In this document: piece by piece, positions 1 to 6,273 of the stretch
How positions within the stretch are numbered: position 1 is the stretch's first letter
How the letters are laid out: each line of letters begins with the position of its first letter
Assembly (NCBI GenBank): GCA_031404455.1
Contig: JANNHP010000459.1
Location: 1-9,250 of the forward strand
Length of the DNA: 9,250 nt
Origin: JANNHP01 sp031404455
GTDB taxonomy: Bacteria; Planctomycetota; JAJSAM01; JAJVHW01
Direction: 5' to 3'
The notes under the pieces: generated by a model
The model's input: only the letters and a program-made list of their open reading frames with translations
Told to the model about the DNA's origin: nothing
The model's database searches: none
Translations under genes and position numbers: made by a program

Positions 1-43
1 CCCTAACCCGGCCGTGCAGGTTCAAGTCCTGTCCCCGGCACCA
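1..43 (+). tRNA. 3' part of a tRNA gene, probably tRNA-Leu, 5' end outside window
   Basis: The T arm is clear: stem gcagg (16-20), loop ttcaagt (21-27), stem cctgt (28-32; the pairing includes one G-U). It is followed by the 3' acceptor strand ccccggc (33-39), discriminator A (40) and a genome-encoded CCA (41-43). The predicted 5' acceptor strand, GCCGGGG, lies upstream of the window. The A discriminator, the TTCAAGT T-loop and the CGTGCAGG lead-in resemble bacterial tRNA-Leu, a class II tRNA, in which case positions 1-15 would be the variable arm. A class I reading would place a C where U33 should be, so it is less likely. The anticodon is not visible, so the isotype is inferred. Confidence 0.85.
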
Positions 44-76
44 CCCTCGGCCGCGCCCAACGGGCGCCGTCGAGGG
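44..76 (+). terminator. Long GC hairpin immediately after the tRNA CCA end
   Basis: Arms ccctcg (44-49) and cgaggg (71-76) pair perfectly. They continue through a G-T wobble, a C-G pair and one C-C mismatch into gcgccc (53-58) with gggcgc (62-67), closed by an AAC loop (59-61). The stem is about 14 pairs. It starts at the first base after CCA, so it probably marks transcript end or processing of the tRNA. The T-rich run of a classical intrinsic terminator is missing (tgtccccc follows), so true terminator activity is inferred. Confidence 0.6.
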
Positions 77-83
77 TGTCCCC

Positions 84-135
84 CGTAGCCGCGTCAGCGC
101 GAAGGGGGACCCGCCTCCGCGCTGACGCGACTACG
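84..135. repeat. 18-nt-arm inverted repeat in the tRNA/glycosyltransferase convergent gap
   Basis: Left arm cgtagccgcgtcagcgcg (84-101) and right arm cgcgctgacgcgactacg (118-135) pair at 17 of 18 positions; the only mismatch is C89 against A130. They enclose a 16-base loop that can itself partly pair. It lies between the tRNA end and the 3' end of the minus-strand glycosyltransferase, so it could serve as a bidirectional terminator. It could also be a small mobile palindrome. No T-tract is visible on either strand. Confidence 0.6.
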
Positions 136-149
136 GCGGGCAAGCCCGC
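136..149. terminator. Small hairpin before the glycosyltransferase stop codon
   Basis: The arms gcggg (136-140) and cccgc (145-149) flank a CAAG loop. It starts one base after the larger inverted repeat and lies 16 bases from the stop codon of the minus-strand glycosyltransferase. On the minus strand it would form just downstream of that gene. It is short and has no T-run, so only a weak terminator role can be proposed. Confidence 0.35.
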
Positions 150-165
150 ACGAACTGGGGCCCCG

Positions 166-1560
166 TCACTTCCCGTAGTCGACCAGCGCCCCCAGCGGAG
201 TCGCGAACACGACCTTCCCCACCGGGAAGTCCTCGCCCGCGCCGGGCACCCACTGCAGGCCCTTCATCTCCGTGACGGCCTGCGACGAGATCCAGACGTC
301 GCCCAGATGGAACCGCAGCAGCGACTTCATGCGGTCGTCCTCGGGCTGGAACGGGCCGCGGATCAGAGCGCGCCCGTACCGTCCGTCTGAGCGGAACTCG
401 TGCTGTGCGGCGATCTCCGCCGTCTTCCACCAGTCGTCGCGGTCGTGCGCGAACGACTTCACGATGACCTGCGCCGGGAGGACGAGCAGGACGAACGTGG
501 ACGCGACCCACGCGAACGCGGGCTTCAACTCCGGTCCGACGGCGAGCGCCGCGAGCAGCGACGTCGCCACGTAGATCTGGAACACGTAGCGCGATCCCTC
601 GCGACTCGACATCGACGCCCCCGCCACGGTGATCACGATCCACGCGGCAGCCAGGCGCCACGCCGACGACGACGGGATGGGCTTCGGGCCCCTCCAGAGT
701 CGCCAGAGCGGGAGCAGCGACCACGGCAGCGTGTAGACGAGCGCGCGGCCGACGTAGTACGTCCACGTCGCGCCCTCGACGGAGTGCGACGTGCCGCCTT
801 CCTGGAGCGACGGAAGGACCTGGCGTTCCAGGTACTCGGCCCAGAACCCGACGGTCGAGGTGTCCAGGCACGCCAGAGGATCCGGCCGGTGCGCGTGCGC
901 TCGGTCGAACGCGAAGAGCACCAGCGCGGCTCCCGCGAGCACGACGACGAGACGTCGCCAGGGAGGTCGAAGCGCCGGGTCGAGGAGCATCAGCACGAGG
1001 AGCACCGCCGGGACGAGACCGAACACGCCGCGGACGAGCACCGCGCCCGCGAGCGACGCGGCGGCTGCGACCGTCCACCATCGGCTTGCGCCGAGACGCA
1101 ACCCGGCGGCGATCGCCCACGCAGCCGTTGCCGCTAGCGGGATCTCCAGCGCCGAGCGCTGCACATACTTCATCACGGCGATGTGCAGCAGGAACGTGAG
1201 GCCGGCGAAGTCGGCGGCGGCGTTCGACACGAATCTCCGCGCGAGCGCGATGACGCCGCCCACGGCCGCGAATGTCCACAGAACGTTCGCGACGAGCGCC
1301 GCCTTCGTCGCCGGCGCGCCGAGTCGCTCGACGAGGGCACCCATCCACATCGCGCCGGGCGGGTGTTCGTGGAAGCACGCGGGGGCGCCGTGGAAGTCCC
1401 ACGTCGGATGGAGCCACGTGCCGTCGCGCGCCATGTCGTGCGCGATCGCGGCGTACATGCACGAGTCGCCGTCGGTGAAGCGGTACGGGAGCGCGAGTAC
1501 GATCGCCACGGTCGCGACGATCGCGACCGCCCACTGCACGCTCCGCCCGGACGGTCTCAT
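166..1560 (-). CDS. GT-C membrane glycosyltransferase (GT39/ArnT/PMT_2-like)
   Basis: The predicted product is a 464-residue polytopic inner-membrane protein. The first membrane helix is at about residues 8-26. It is followed by a periplasmic-loop motif, DGDSCMYAAIAHDMARDGTW (30-49), and then FHEHPPGAMWM (63-73). Together these match the family pattern acidic-x-x-YA-IA-M-G-W, then PP-G-W, seen in ArnT and other lipid-phospho-sugar-dependent GT-C enzymes; D30 or D32 would be the catalytic-loop acid. Several hydrophobic segments follow to about residue 370, then a short soluble C-terminal tail of about 95 residues. Family members transfer a sugar from a polyprenyl-phosphate donor to lipid A, protein or another envelope acceptor; the acceptor here is unknown. 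The ATG at 1558-1560 overlaps the upstream gene's TGA as ATGA. The reading frame stays open further upstream, but that stretch lies antisense-free inside the other gene and lacks family similarity, so I chose 1560. Confidence 0.85.
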   Translation of the reverse strand: MRPSGRSVQWAVAIVATVAIVLALPYRFTDGDSCMYAAIAHDMARDGTWLHPTWDFHGAPACFHEHPPGAMWMGALVERLGAPATKAALVANVLWTFAAVGGVIALARRFVSNAAADFAGLTFLLHIAVMKYVQRSALEIPLAATAAWAIAAGLRLGASRWWTVAAAASLAGAVLVRGVFGLVPAVLLVLMLLDPALRPPWRRLVVVLAGAALVLFAFDRAHAHRPDPLACLDTSTVGFWAEYLERQVLPSLQEGGTSHSVEGATWTYYVGRALVYTLPWSLLPLWRLWRGPKPIPSSSAWRLAAAWIVITVAGASMSSREGSRYVFQIYVATSLLAALAVGPELKPAFAWVASTFVLLVLPAQVIVKSFAHDRDDWWKTAEIAAQHEFRSDGRYGRALIRGPFQPEDDRMKSLLRFHLGDVWISSQAVTEMKGLQWVPGAGEDFPVGKVVFATPLGALVDYGK

Positions 1561-3317
1561 CGCAGCCGCACCGTCGCGTCGAGCACGAGCGCCTTCCCGT
1601 CGCGGACGCAGCGGACGTCCGCGCCTTCGAACGCGTCCAGCCACCGCAGCGACTCGCGGTAGCGCCGCTGTGCCTCCGGGAACTCGACGTCCTTGCGATG
1701 CGCGATTCGCTTCTCGATCTCGGCGTCCTCCAGTCGCTTCACGTCCTCGGGACGCGCGCGCTTCGCGAGTGTCGCACGCACCTCGCGCCGCTCGGCCGCC
1801 CAGTCGTGGAACGTCTCGCGCGTCGCGACTTCGTAGCGGAGGTCGAGGAGTCGCGCGGCGTATCGCCCGGCGTCGAGACGGAGCGCCGCCGCGACGGACT
1901 CGGGCGCCGCGGTCGGCGCGGGTCGCGCGAGCGCGCGCCGGAGGTCGTCCAGGTTCGTCGAGAAGACGAACACGCCGCCCGCGATCGCGAACGCGGGCCT
2001 GAGCAGTTCCCACTCCGGCCCGAGCGACGCGCCGTCGCGCGAGCGGAACACGCGCGCACCCTCCGGACCTCGCTCCTCCACGAACTGCGCGCCTTCGCCG
2101 GCGAACGCCTCGGCGTGCTTCGTCAGGACAGCGACGAGCGCGTCGGTCTCGCCCGGGCGCAGCCGGAAGACGACGGTCGTGACCGGGATCGGGAACCGCG
2201 TGTCGCCAAGGGCGTCATCGAGGCGGTACGAGTCGAGCACGCGCGGCCGCGAGACCACGAAGCCGACGCCGTCCTCGAGGTGCTGCGCGAGACCGTCGAC
2301 GAGCGCGCGCGTCGAGGAGCCCCGCTCGGCGAGCAGGCTCTCGAGGAGTTCACGTCGCCCGGGCGGCTGCGATTCGACGAGCGTAGCGATCGCGTCGGCG
2401 GCCGAGATCGGCAACGCACCGACGGCGAACGCCTCGTCGGGATCGGCGAACCGCTCGGCGCGGGCCGCGACATCGACGACGTCGCTCGCCGTGCCGGAGA
2501 AGCGGGCTGCGATCCGCACGACGCCGGCGCCGCTCGCGTCGACGTCGATGCGAATCGGACTGCGGAACACGGAGTTCACGACGGCCGCCCCGAGCGGCGG
2601 ATCGCCCGAGAACTTCCTCACGAACGGTCCGCGCGCCCACACCCCGATCGTCGCGCCCGACGGGACCGGCGGCCGTGCGTCGCGGTAGTCGTCGCGGCGG
2701 GCGATCGACCTCCCGCGGCCGTCGCAGAGCGCCAGCGCCGACGCGAGGAGGTCCTTCGACGTCGAGACGAGGAGGACGTCGCGGCGGCGCGCGAACCGGA
2801 TCGGAGGCGATCCCCGGCGTCGCAGCACGAATCCCCCGCCCTCGACGGCGAGCCCCATCTCCGCGAGGCGCGCTTCGCCGAGGCGCCGAAGGATGTCCAC
2901 CGCCTTCGCCCGGCCGCTGATCCGCGTCATCGCGAGACCGTCGTCACCTTTCAGCGCAAGGAGCACCTCGCCGCCCGCGAGGTCGCCCTCGAGCGACGGC
3001 GGATCGCCGCCGAGCGCCGGAAGTTCGGCGAGTTCGCGTTCCGCGGCGGCGAGACCGTCGATCGCGTCGCTCACCTCAGGCTCGGCGCGGAGCCTGGCGC
3101 CGGCCGGCCCGTCCCAGAGTCTCCTGAGGACGTCCGAATGCCGCAGCGCGCCCGCGTCGAGGCGGACGACCGCATCGACACCGTCCGGCACCCACTCGTC
3201 GAGGGGCCCCGCGTCCTTCTCGAACGGGTTCCACGGGAGCCACAGGAACGCCGCGACGAGCGCCGCCACGAGGCATCCCGCGATGACGATCAGAGAGGTG
3301 CGCGCGCGCCGGGTCAT
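1557..3317 (-). CDS. Membrane-anchored protein of unknown function, DUF3352-like
   Basis: The predicted product has 586 residues. An arginine-rich N-terminus (MTRRAR) precedes one hydrophobic segment at about 8-27, and the rest looks extracytoplasmic. IAGC at 12-15 resembles a lipobox, but hydrophobicity continues past the cysteine, so a plain signal anchor is likelier. The segment after the anchor, with WVPDGVDAVVRLD and then LRRLWDGPAGARL, resembles the start of DUF3352-type proteins. Long alternating strand/helix regions follow. A highly charged helical stretch at about 505-565 (many R, E and K) may form a coiled coil. No catalytic motif was recognised. The last bases overlap the start of the glycosyltransferase gene, so the two are probably cotranscribed and translationally coupled, suggesting a shared envelope role; that link is inference. 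The DUF3352 assignment is tentative. Confidence 0.8.
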   Translation of the reverse strand: MTRRARTSLIVIAGCLVAALVAAFLWLPWNPFEKDAGPLDEWVPDGVDAVVRLDAGALRHSDVLRRLWDGPAGARLRAEPEVSDAIDGLAAAERELAELPALGGDPPSLEGDLAGGEVLLALKGDDGLAMTRISGRAKAVDILRRLGEARLAEMGLAVEGGGFVLRRRGSPPIRFARRRDVLLVSTSKDLLASALALCDGRGRSIARRDDYRDARPPVPSGATIGVWARGPFVRKFSGDPPLGAAVVNSVFRSPIRIDVDASGAGVVRIAARFSGTASDVVDVAARAERFADPDEAFAVGALPISAADAIATLVESQPPGRRELLESLLAERGSSTRALVDGLAQHLEDGVGFVVSRPRVLDSYRLDDALGDTRFPIPVTTVVFRLRPGETDALVAVLTKHAEAFAGEGAQFVEERGPEGARVFRSRDGASLGPEWELLRPAFAIAGGVFVFSTNLDDLRRALARPAPTAAPESVAAALRLDAGRYAARLLDLRYEVATRETFHDWAAERREVRATLAKRARPEDVKRLEDAEIEKRIAHRKDVEFPEAQRRYRESLRWLDAFEGADVRCVRDGKALVLDATVRLR

Positions 3318-3371
3318 GGATGGATCGATTATTCACCAGCGGCGTGCCTGCGCGTGTACGCTCCCCGCCGC

Positions 3372-4565
3372 ATGAGAGTCAGCGACCGCGTCCGCGCGAT
3401 CTCCCCCTCCCTGACGCTCGCTCTCATCTCGAAGACGAAGGCTCTGAAGGCGGCCGGACGCGACATCGTCTCCTTCGGCGCGGGCGAGCCCGACTTCCCG
3501 ACGCCGAAGAACGTGCGCGACGCCGCCGTGCGCGCCATGGAGGCCGGCCACACGAAGTACACCGAGGAGGCGGGCATCCTCGATCTGCGCCGCGCGATCG
3601 TGGCGCACTACCGGAACCGCTGGAACCTCGCGTACGAGCCGGGCGACGCCGTCGTCACCACAGGTGCCAAGCAGGCGATCTACAACGCGATCCAGGCGCT
3701 CGTCAACGCGGGCGACGAGGTGCTGATCCCACAGCCCTCCTGGCTCAGCTATCCGGAGATGGTGAAGTCGGCGAGCGGTGTGCCGGTCATCGTCCACTGC
3801 CCGGAGGAGCACGGCTTCAAGCTGCGCCCCGAGACGCTCGACGCCGCCTGCCGCGCGCACCCGAAGGCGCGCGTCGTCATCTTCAACGCGGTGTCGAACC
3901 CGACGGGCTGCGTCCACTCGCCCGAGGAGCAGCGCGCGATCGCGGAAGTGGCCGAGGCGCGCGACCTCACCGTGATCAGCGACGAGATCTACGAGCGCAT
4001 GATCTACGGCGCGGCGCGCACCGCGCCGTTCGCGTCCACGCACCCCTCCGCGAAGGCGCGCACGATCTGCGTCTCCGGCGTGTCGAAGACGTTCTCGATG
4101 ACGGGATGGCGCATCGGCTACGCCGTCGGGCCGAGCGACATCCTCGCCGCGATGAAGACGCTGCAGGGACAGTCCACGAGCAACACCTGCTCGATCGCGC
4201 AGCACGCGGCGCTCGAGGCGCTGACGGGCGACCAGACCGAGATCGAGAAGATGATCGCGGAGTTCGCGCGCCGCCGCGACCGCATGGTCGCTCTGCTGCG
4301 CGGCATCCCCGGCGTGACGCTCACCGTCCCCGAGGGCGCCTTCTACGCCTTCCCGCGCGTCGACAGCTACTACGGCGCGCGTCCGAACATCAAGTGCTCC
4401 ATCTCGCTCGCGGAGTCGCTCCTCGAAGAGGCCGGCGTCGCGGTCGTGCCCGGCGCGCCCTTCGGCAGCGACGCGCACATCCGTCTCTCGTACGCCTGCT
4501 CGATGGCCGACATCGAGAAGGGCATGGCGCGCCTCGCGGAATTCTTCGCCGCCCTTCGCGGCTAG
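3372..4565 (+). CDS. aspC: PLP-dependent class I aminotransferase, aspartate/prephenate type (AAT subgroup 1-beta)
   Basis: The predicted product has 397 residues, the usual length for bacterial aspartate aminotransferases like that of Thermus. These cytoplasmic enzymes exchange amino groups between aspartate and 2-oxoglutarate through pyridoxal phosphate; some members also use prephenate or aromatic substrates. Landmarks in order are FGAGEPDFPTP near the N-terminus, TTGAKQAIYN, SWLSYPEMV, NPTG with N176, SDEIYE with D204 and Y207, SGVSKTFSMTGWRIGY with the Schiff-base lysine K239, PEGAFYAF, and HIRLSYA with the carboxylate-binding R371. All key residues are present, so it should be active. 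The ATG at 3372 gives the standard N-terminus; the open frame continues upstream only as antisense of the neighbouring gene. No Shine-Dalgarno is visible; TACGCT at 3357-3362 could be a -10 element giving a very short leader. The gene symbol reflects family, not proven specificity. Confidence 0.93.
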   Translation: MRVSDRVRAISPSLTLALISKTKALKAAGRDIVSFGAGEPDFPTPKNVRDAAVRAMEAGHTKYTEEAGILDLRRAIVAHYRNRWNLAYEPGDAVVTTGAKQAIYNAIQALVNAGDEVLIPQPSWLSYPEMVKSASGVPVIVHCPEEHGFKLRPETLDAACRAHPKARVVIFNAVSNPTGCVHSPEEQRAIAEVAEARDLTVISDEIYERMIYGAARTAPFASTHPSAKARTICVSGVSKTFSMTGWRIGYAVGPSDILAAMKTLQGQSTSNTCSIAQHAALEALTGDQTEIEKMIAEFARRRDRMVALLRGIPGVTLTVPEGAFYAFPRVDSYYGARPNIKCSISLAESLLEEAGVAVVPGAPFGSDAHIRLSYACSMADIEKGMARLAEFFAALRG

Positions 4566-4603
4566 GCGCCGCGAGGGGCGTAGAACGACCGAAGGCCCCC
4601 AAG

Positions 4604-4625
4604 GCACGACAGCCCCGCGTCGTGC
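4604..4625. terminator. Hairpin between convergent aminotransferase and methyltransferase genes
   Basis: A perfect 7-bp stem, gcacgac (4604-4610) with gtcgtgc (4619-4625), encloses an 8-base GC-rich loop. It lies in the 70-bp gap between two gene ends that face each other, so it could terminate both transcripts. There is no T-run on either side, so the assignment is moderate at best. Confidence 0.4.
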
Positions 4626-4635
4626 GACTCCAAGG

Positions 4636-5391
4636 TCAGCCGCGCCGCAGCACGTAGAGCGCGAAACCCAGCGTCTCCCGGCCCCAGCGCAGATACGCCG
4701 CGCGCCACGCGCGGATGCGGGCGAGGAAGGCGGTGGCGTCGGGGTCGTCCGGGTTGTCGGCGAAGAAGCGCTCGACGTGCGCCGCATAGCGGTTCTCGTA
4801 CGCGTCGAAGTCGCTCGTCTCGGAGACGACCGACCGGACGACGTCGAAACCGGCGTCGCGCGCCGCGCGCAGGTTCCCGGTGTGATCGGTCAACTCGTCG
4901 CGCGTCGTGCCGAGGAACGCGAGGTAGCCGGAGTCGGGCTCACGCATCCAGTGTCCCTCGCCGACGATCGCGGTGCCGCCGGGGACGAGCATCCGGTGCA
5001 GTTCGCCGAGCGCCGGACGGAGACCGCCCAGCGCGTGCGTCGCGCCCGTGCAGAGGGCCGCGTCGAACGACGACGCCTCGAAGCGCGCGGGTTCGAAGCG
5101 CTCCTCGCGCAGATCGAGGCGATCCGGCGGCACGCGGCCCGCCGCCGACGCGCGGGCCGACGCGATCGCGTGCGGCCAGTCGTCGACCCCGACGCCGCTC
5201 GCGCCCGTGCGTTCGAGGATGCGGATGAGGAGTTCCGCGCGGCCGCATCCGACGTCGAGGACGCGCGACGCTGGGCCGATCTCGACGGCGTCCGCGATCC
5301 GCAGCGTCTCGTCGCGCGGCAGCGGATTCCAGAGCAGCATGCCCTCGTGCGCGATGGCGGAGAACCGTCGGGGGTCCGGTGCCGTGCCCAT
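4636..5391 (-). CDS. Class I SAM-dependent methyltransferase, substrate unknown
   Basis: The predicted product has 251 residues and is cytoplasmic. The Rossmann-type SAM-binding motif I, VLDVGCGRA, is at 44-52. A motif II acidic pair, GVGVDD, ends at D70/D71. DAALCTGATHALGG looks like motif IV, and LVPGG is the post-IV loop. The N-terminal cap (FSAIAHEGMLLWNPL) and the C-terminal helix ending in YLRWGRETLGFALYVL recall a group of small-molecule methyltransferases annotated only as class I. Nothing shows the methyl acceptor. The ATG at 5389-5391 is the only ATG giving the complete cap; an in-frame stop (TAG) lies just upstream. The gene diverges from the DUF2071 gene, with 67 bp between start codons. 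TAGATT on the minus strand, 12 bases before the ATG, could be a -10 element. Confidence 0.85.
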   Translation of the reverse strand: MGTAPDPRRFSAIAHEGMLLWNPLPRDETLRIADAVEIGPASRVLDVGCGRAELLIRILERTGASGVGVDDWPHAIASARASAAGRVPPDRLDLREERFEPARFEASSFDAALCTGATHALGGLRPALGELHRMLVPGGTAIVGEGHWMREPDSGYLAFLGTTRDELTDHTGNLRAARDAGFDVVRSVVSETSDFDAYENRYAAHVERFFADNPDDPDATAFLARIRAWRAAYLRWGRETLGFALYVLRRG

Positions 5392-5445
5392 TTCCGTCGC
5401 CGCAATCTACGGGGAGATGGCCGAACCGGAGCGCGCGGCGAGGGC

Positions 5446-5451
5446 TATCCT
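5446..5451 (+). promoter_or_regulatory. Possible -10 element of the DUF2071 gene
   Basis: TATCCT stands out in very GC-rich surroundings and ends 7 bases before the preferred ATG, so transcription would begin at or next to the start codon. No convincing -35 lies 16-18 bases upstream. This is weak by itself, but it matches the geometry of the clearer antitoxin promoter at 9076-9104. Confidence 0.3.
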
Positions 5452-5458
5452 GGGGCCG

Positions 5459-6208
5459 ATGCACGCGGCGCTCGCCGAGACGCGCCACCGCCCGTGGCCG
5501 CTGCCCGCGCACCCGTGGGCGATGGCGATGTCGTGGCACGACCTGCTGTTCGCCCACTGGCGCGTGCCCGCGGCGACGCTGCGTCCGCTCGTCCCGTCGT
5601 CGCTCGCGATCGACGAGTTCGACGGCTCCGCGTGGATCGGCGTCGTCCCCTTCCGGATGACGGGCGTGCGTCTGCGCGGAACGCCCGCGCTGCCGGGACC
5701 GGGAGCTTTCGTCGAACTCAACGTGCGGACGTACGTCACGGACGGCGCGAAGCCGGGCGTCTGGTTCACGAGCCTCGACGCCGCGAGCCGTCTCGCCGTC
5801 CGCGCGGCGCGGACGTGGTTCCATCTCCCGTACTTCGACGCGGAGATGTCGTGCGCGACGGACGGCGACGACGTCGTCTACCGCTCGCGGCGCACGCACC
5901 GCGGCGCCGCCGCCGCGGAGTTGGTCGCGCGCTACGGTCCGTCGGGCGCGGAGTTCCGCGCGGCGCCGGGTTCGCTCGAGCACTGGCTGACCGAGCGCTA
6001 CTGCCTCTACGCGGCGAAGGCGGACGGCACCGTCTTCCGCGGCGACATCCACCACGCGCCGTGGACGCTGCAGCCCGCGCACGCGTCGATCGGCGTGAAC
6101 TCGATGGCCGCCGCCGCAGGCGTGGTGCTCCCGGACGAGGCGCCGCACCTCGTCTTCGCGCGCCGGCTCGACGTCGTCGCGTGGGCGCCGGAACGGGCGG
6201 GCGGTTGA
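5459..6208 (+). CDS. DUF2071 (YqjF-family) protein
   Basis: The predicted product has 249 residues, near the usual length of YqjF/DUF2071 proteins, whose biochemical role is not established. The family signature is strong: MSWHDLLFAHWRVP at about 24-37, LRPLVPSSLAIDEFDGSAW, GVVPFRMTGVRLRG, FVELNVRTYV, and a GVWFTSLDAASRLAVRAAR stretch followed by WFHLPYFDAEM. No signal peptide or membrane segment is seen. Two starts are possible: ATG at 5417, with ggggag touching the start codon, and ATG at 5459. I prefer 5459 because family members begin shortly before the WHDLLF motif, and because TATCCT at 5446-5451 sits 7 bases upstream, as a -10 would for a leaderless message. It diverges from the methyltransferase gene and is followed after 65 bp by the FKBP gene, possibly in one transcript. 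Confidence 0.88.
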   Translation: MHAALAETRHRPWPLPAHPWAMAMSWHDLLFAHWRVPAATLRPLVPSSLAIDEFDGSAWIGVVPFRMTGVRLRGTPALPGPGAFVELNVRTYVTDGAKPGVWFTSLDAASRLAVRAARTWFHLPYFDAEMSCATDGDDVVYRSRRTHRGAAAAELVARYGPSGAEFRAAPGSLEHWLTERYCLYAAKADGTVFRGDIHHAPWTLQPAHASIGVNSMAAAAGVVLPDEAPHLVFARRLDVVAWAPERAGG

Positions 6209-6273
6209 ATCCGTCCGCGATCGCAGCCGATGAGTTAGGAATTCGCGCTCTTCAGTCCCACCCCGGAGATCCC

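Noticed and set aside
1..15. Class I tRNA-Arg(CCU) reading of the tRNA tail
   Set aside because: It would need C at position 33, where U is nearly invariant; a class II variable arm fits better.
131..1534. Long minus-strand frame of 467 codons over the glycosyltransferase gene
   Set aside because: Arginine-rich out-of-frame shadow; the other frame has membrane helices and GT-C motifs.
1561..2013. N-terminal extension of the glycosyltransferase frame
   Set aside because: It lies wholly inside the overlapping upstream gene and is low-complexity R/A/G; the ATG at 1560 fits the family and the ATGA coupling.
1698..3371. Plus-strand open frame of over 550 codons running into the aminotransferase frame
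   Set aside because: It is antisense to the 1557-3317 gene, rich in R, E and A from GC-biased codons, and has no family features. The aminotransferase starts at 3372 with the family N-terminus.
5417..5458. Earlier ATG of the DUF2071 gene at 5417
   Set aside because: In frame and possible, but the purine-rich ggggag touches the start codon, and the added 14 residues are not typical of the family.
4777..6273. Plus-strand open frame upstream of and in frame with the FKBP gene
   Set aside because: It is antisense to the methyltransferase and out of frame with DUF2071. The signal peptide and Shine-Dalgarno place the FKBP start at 6274.
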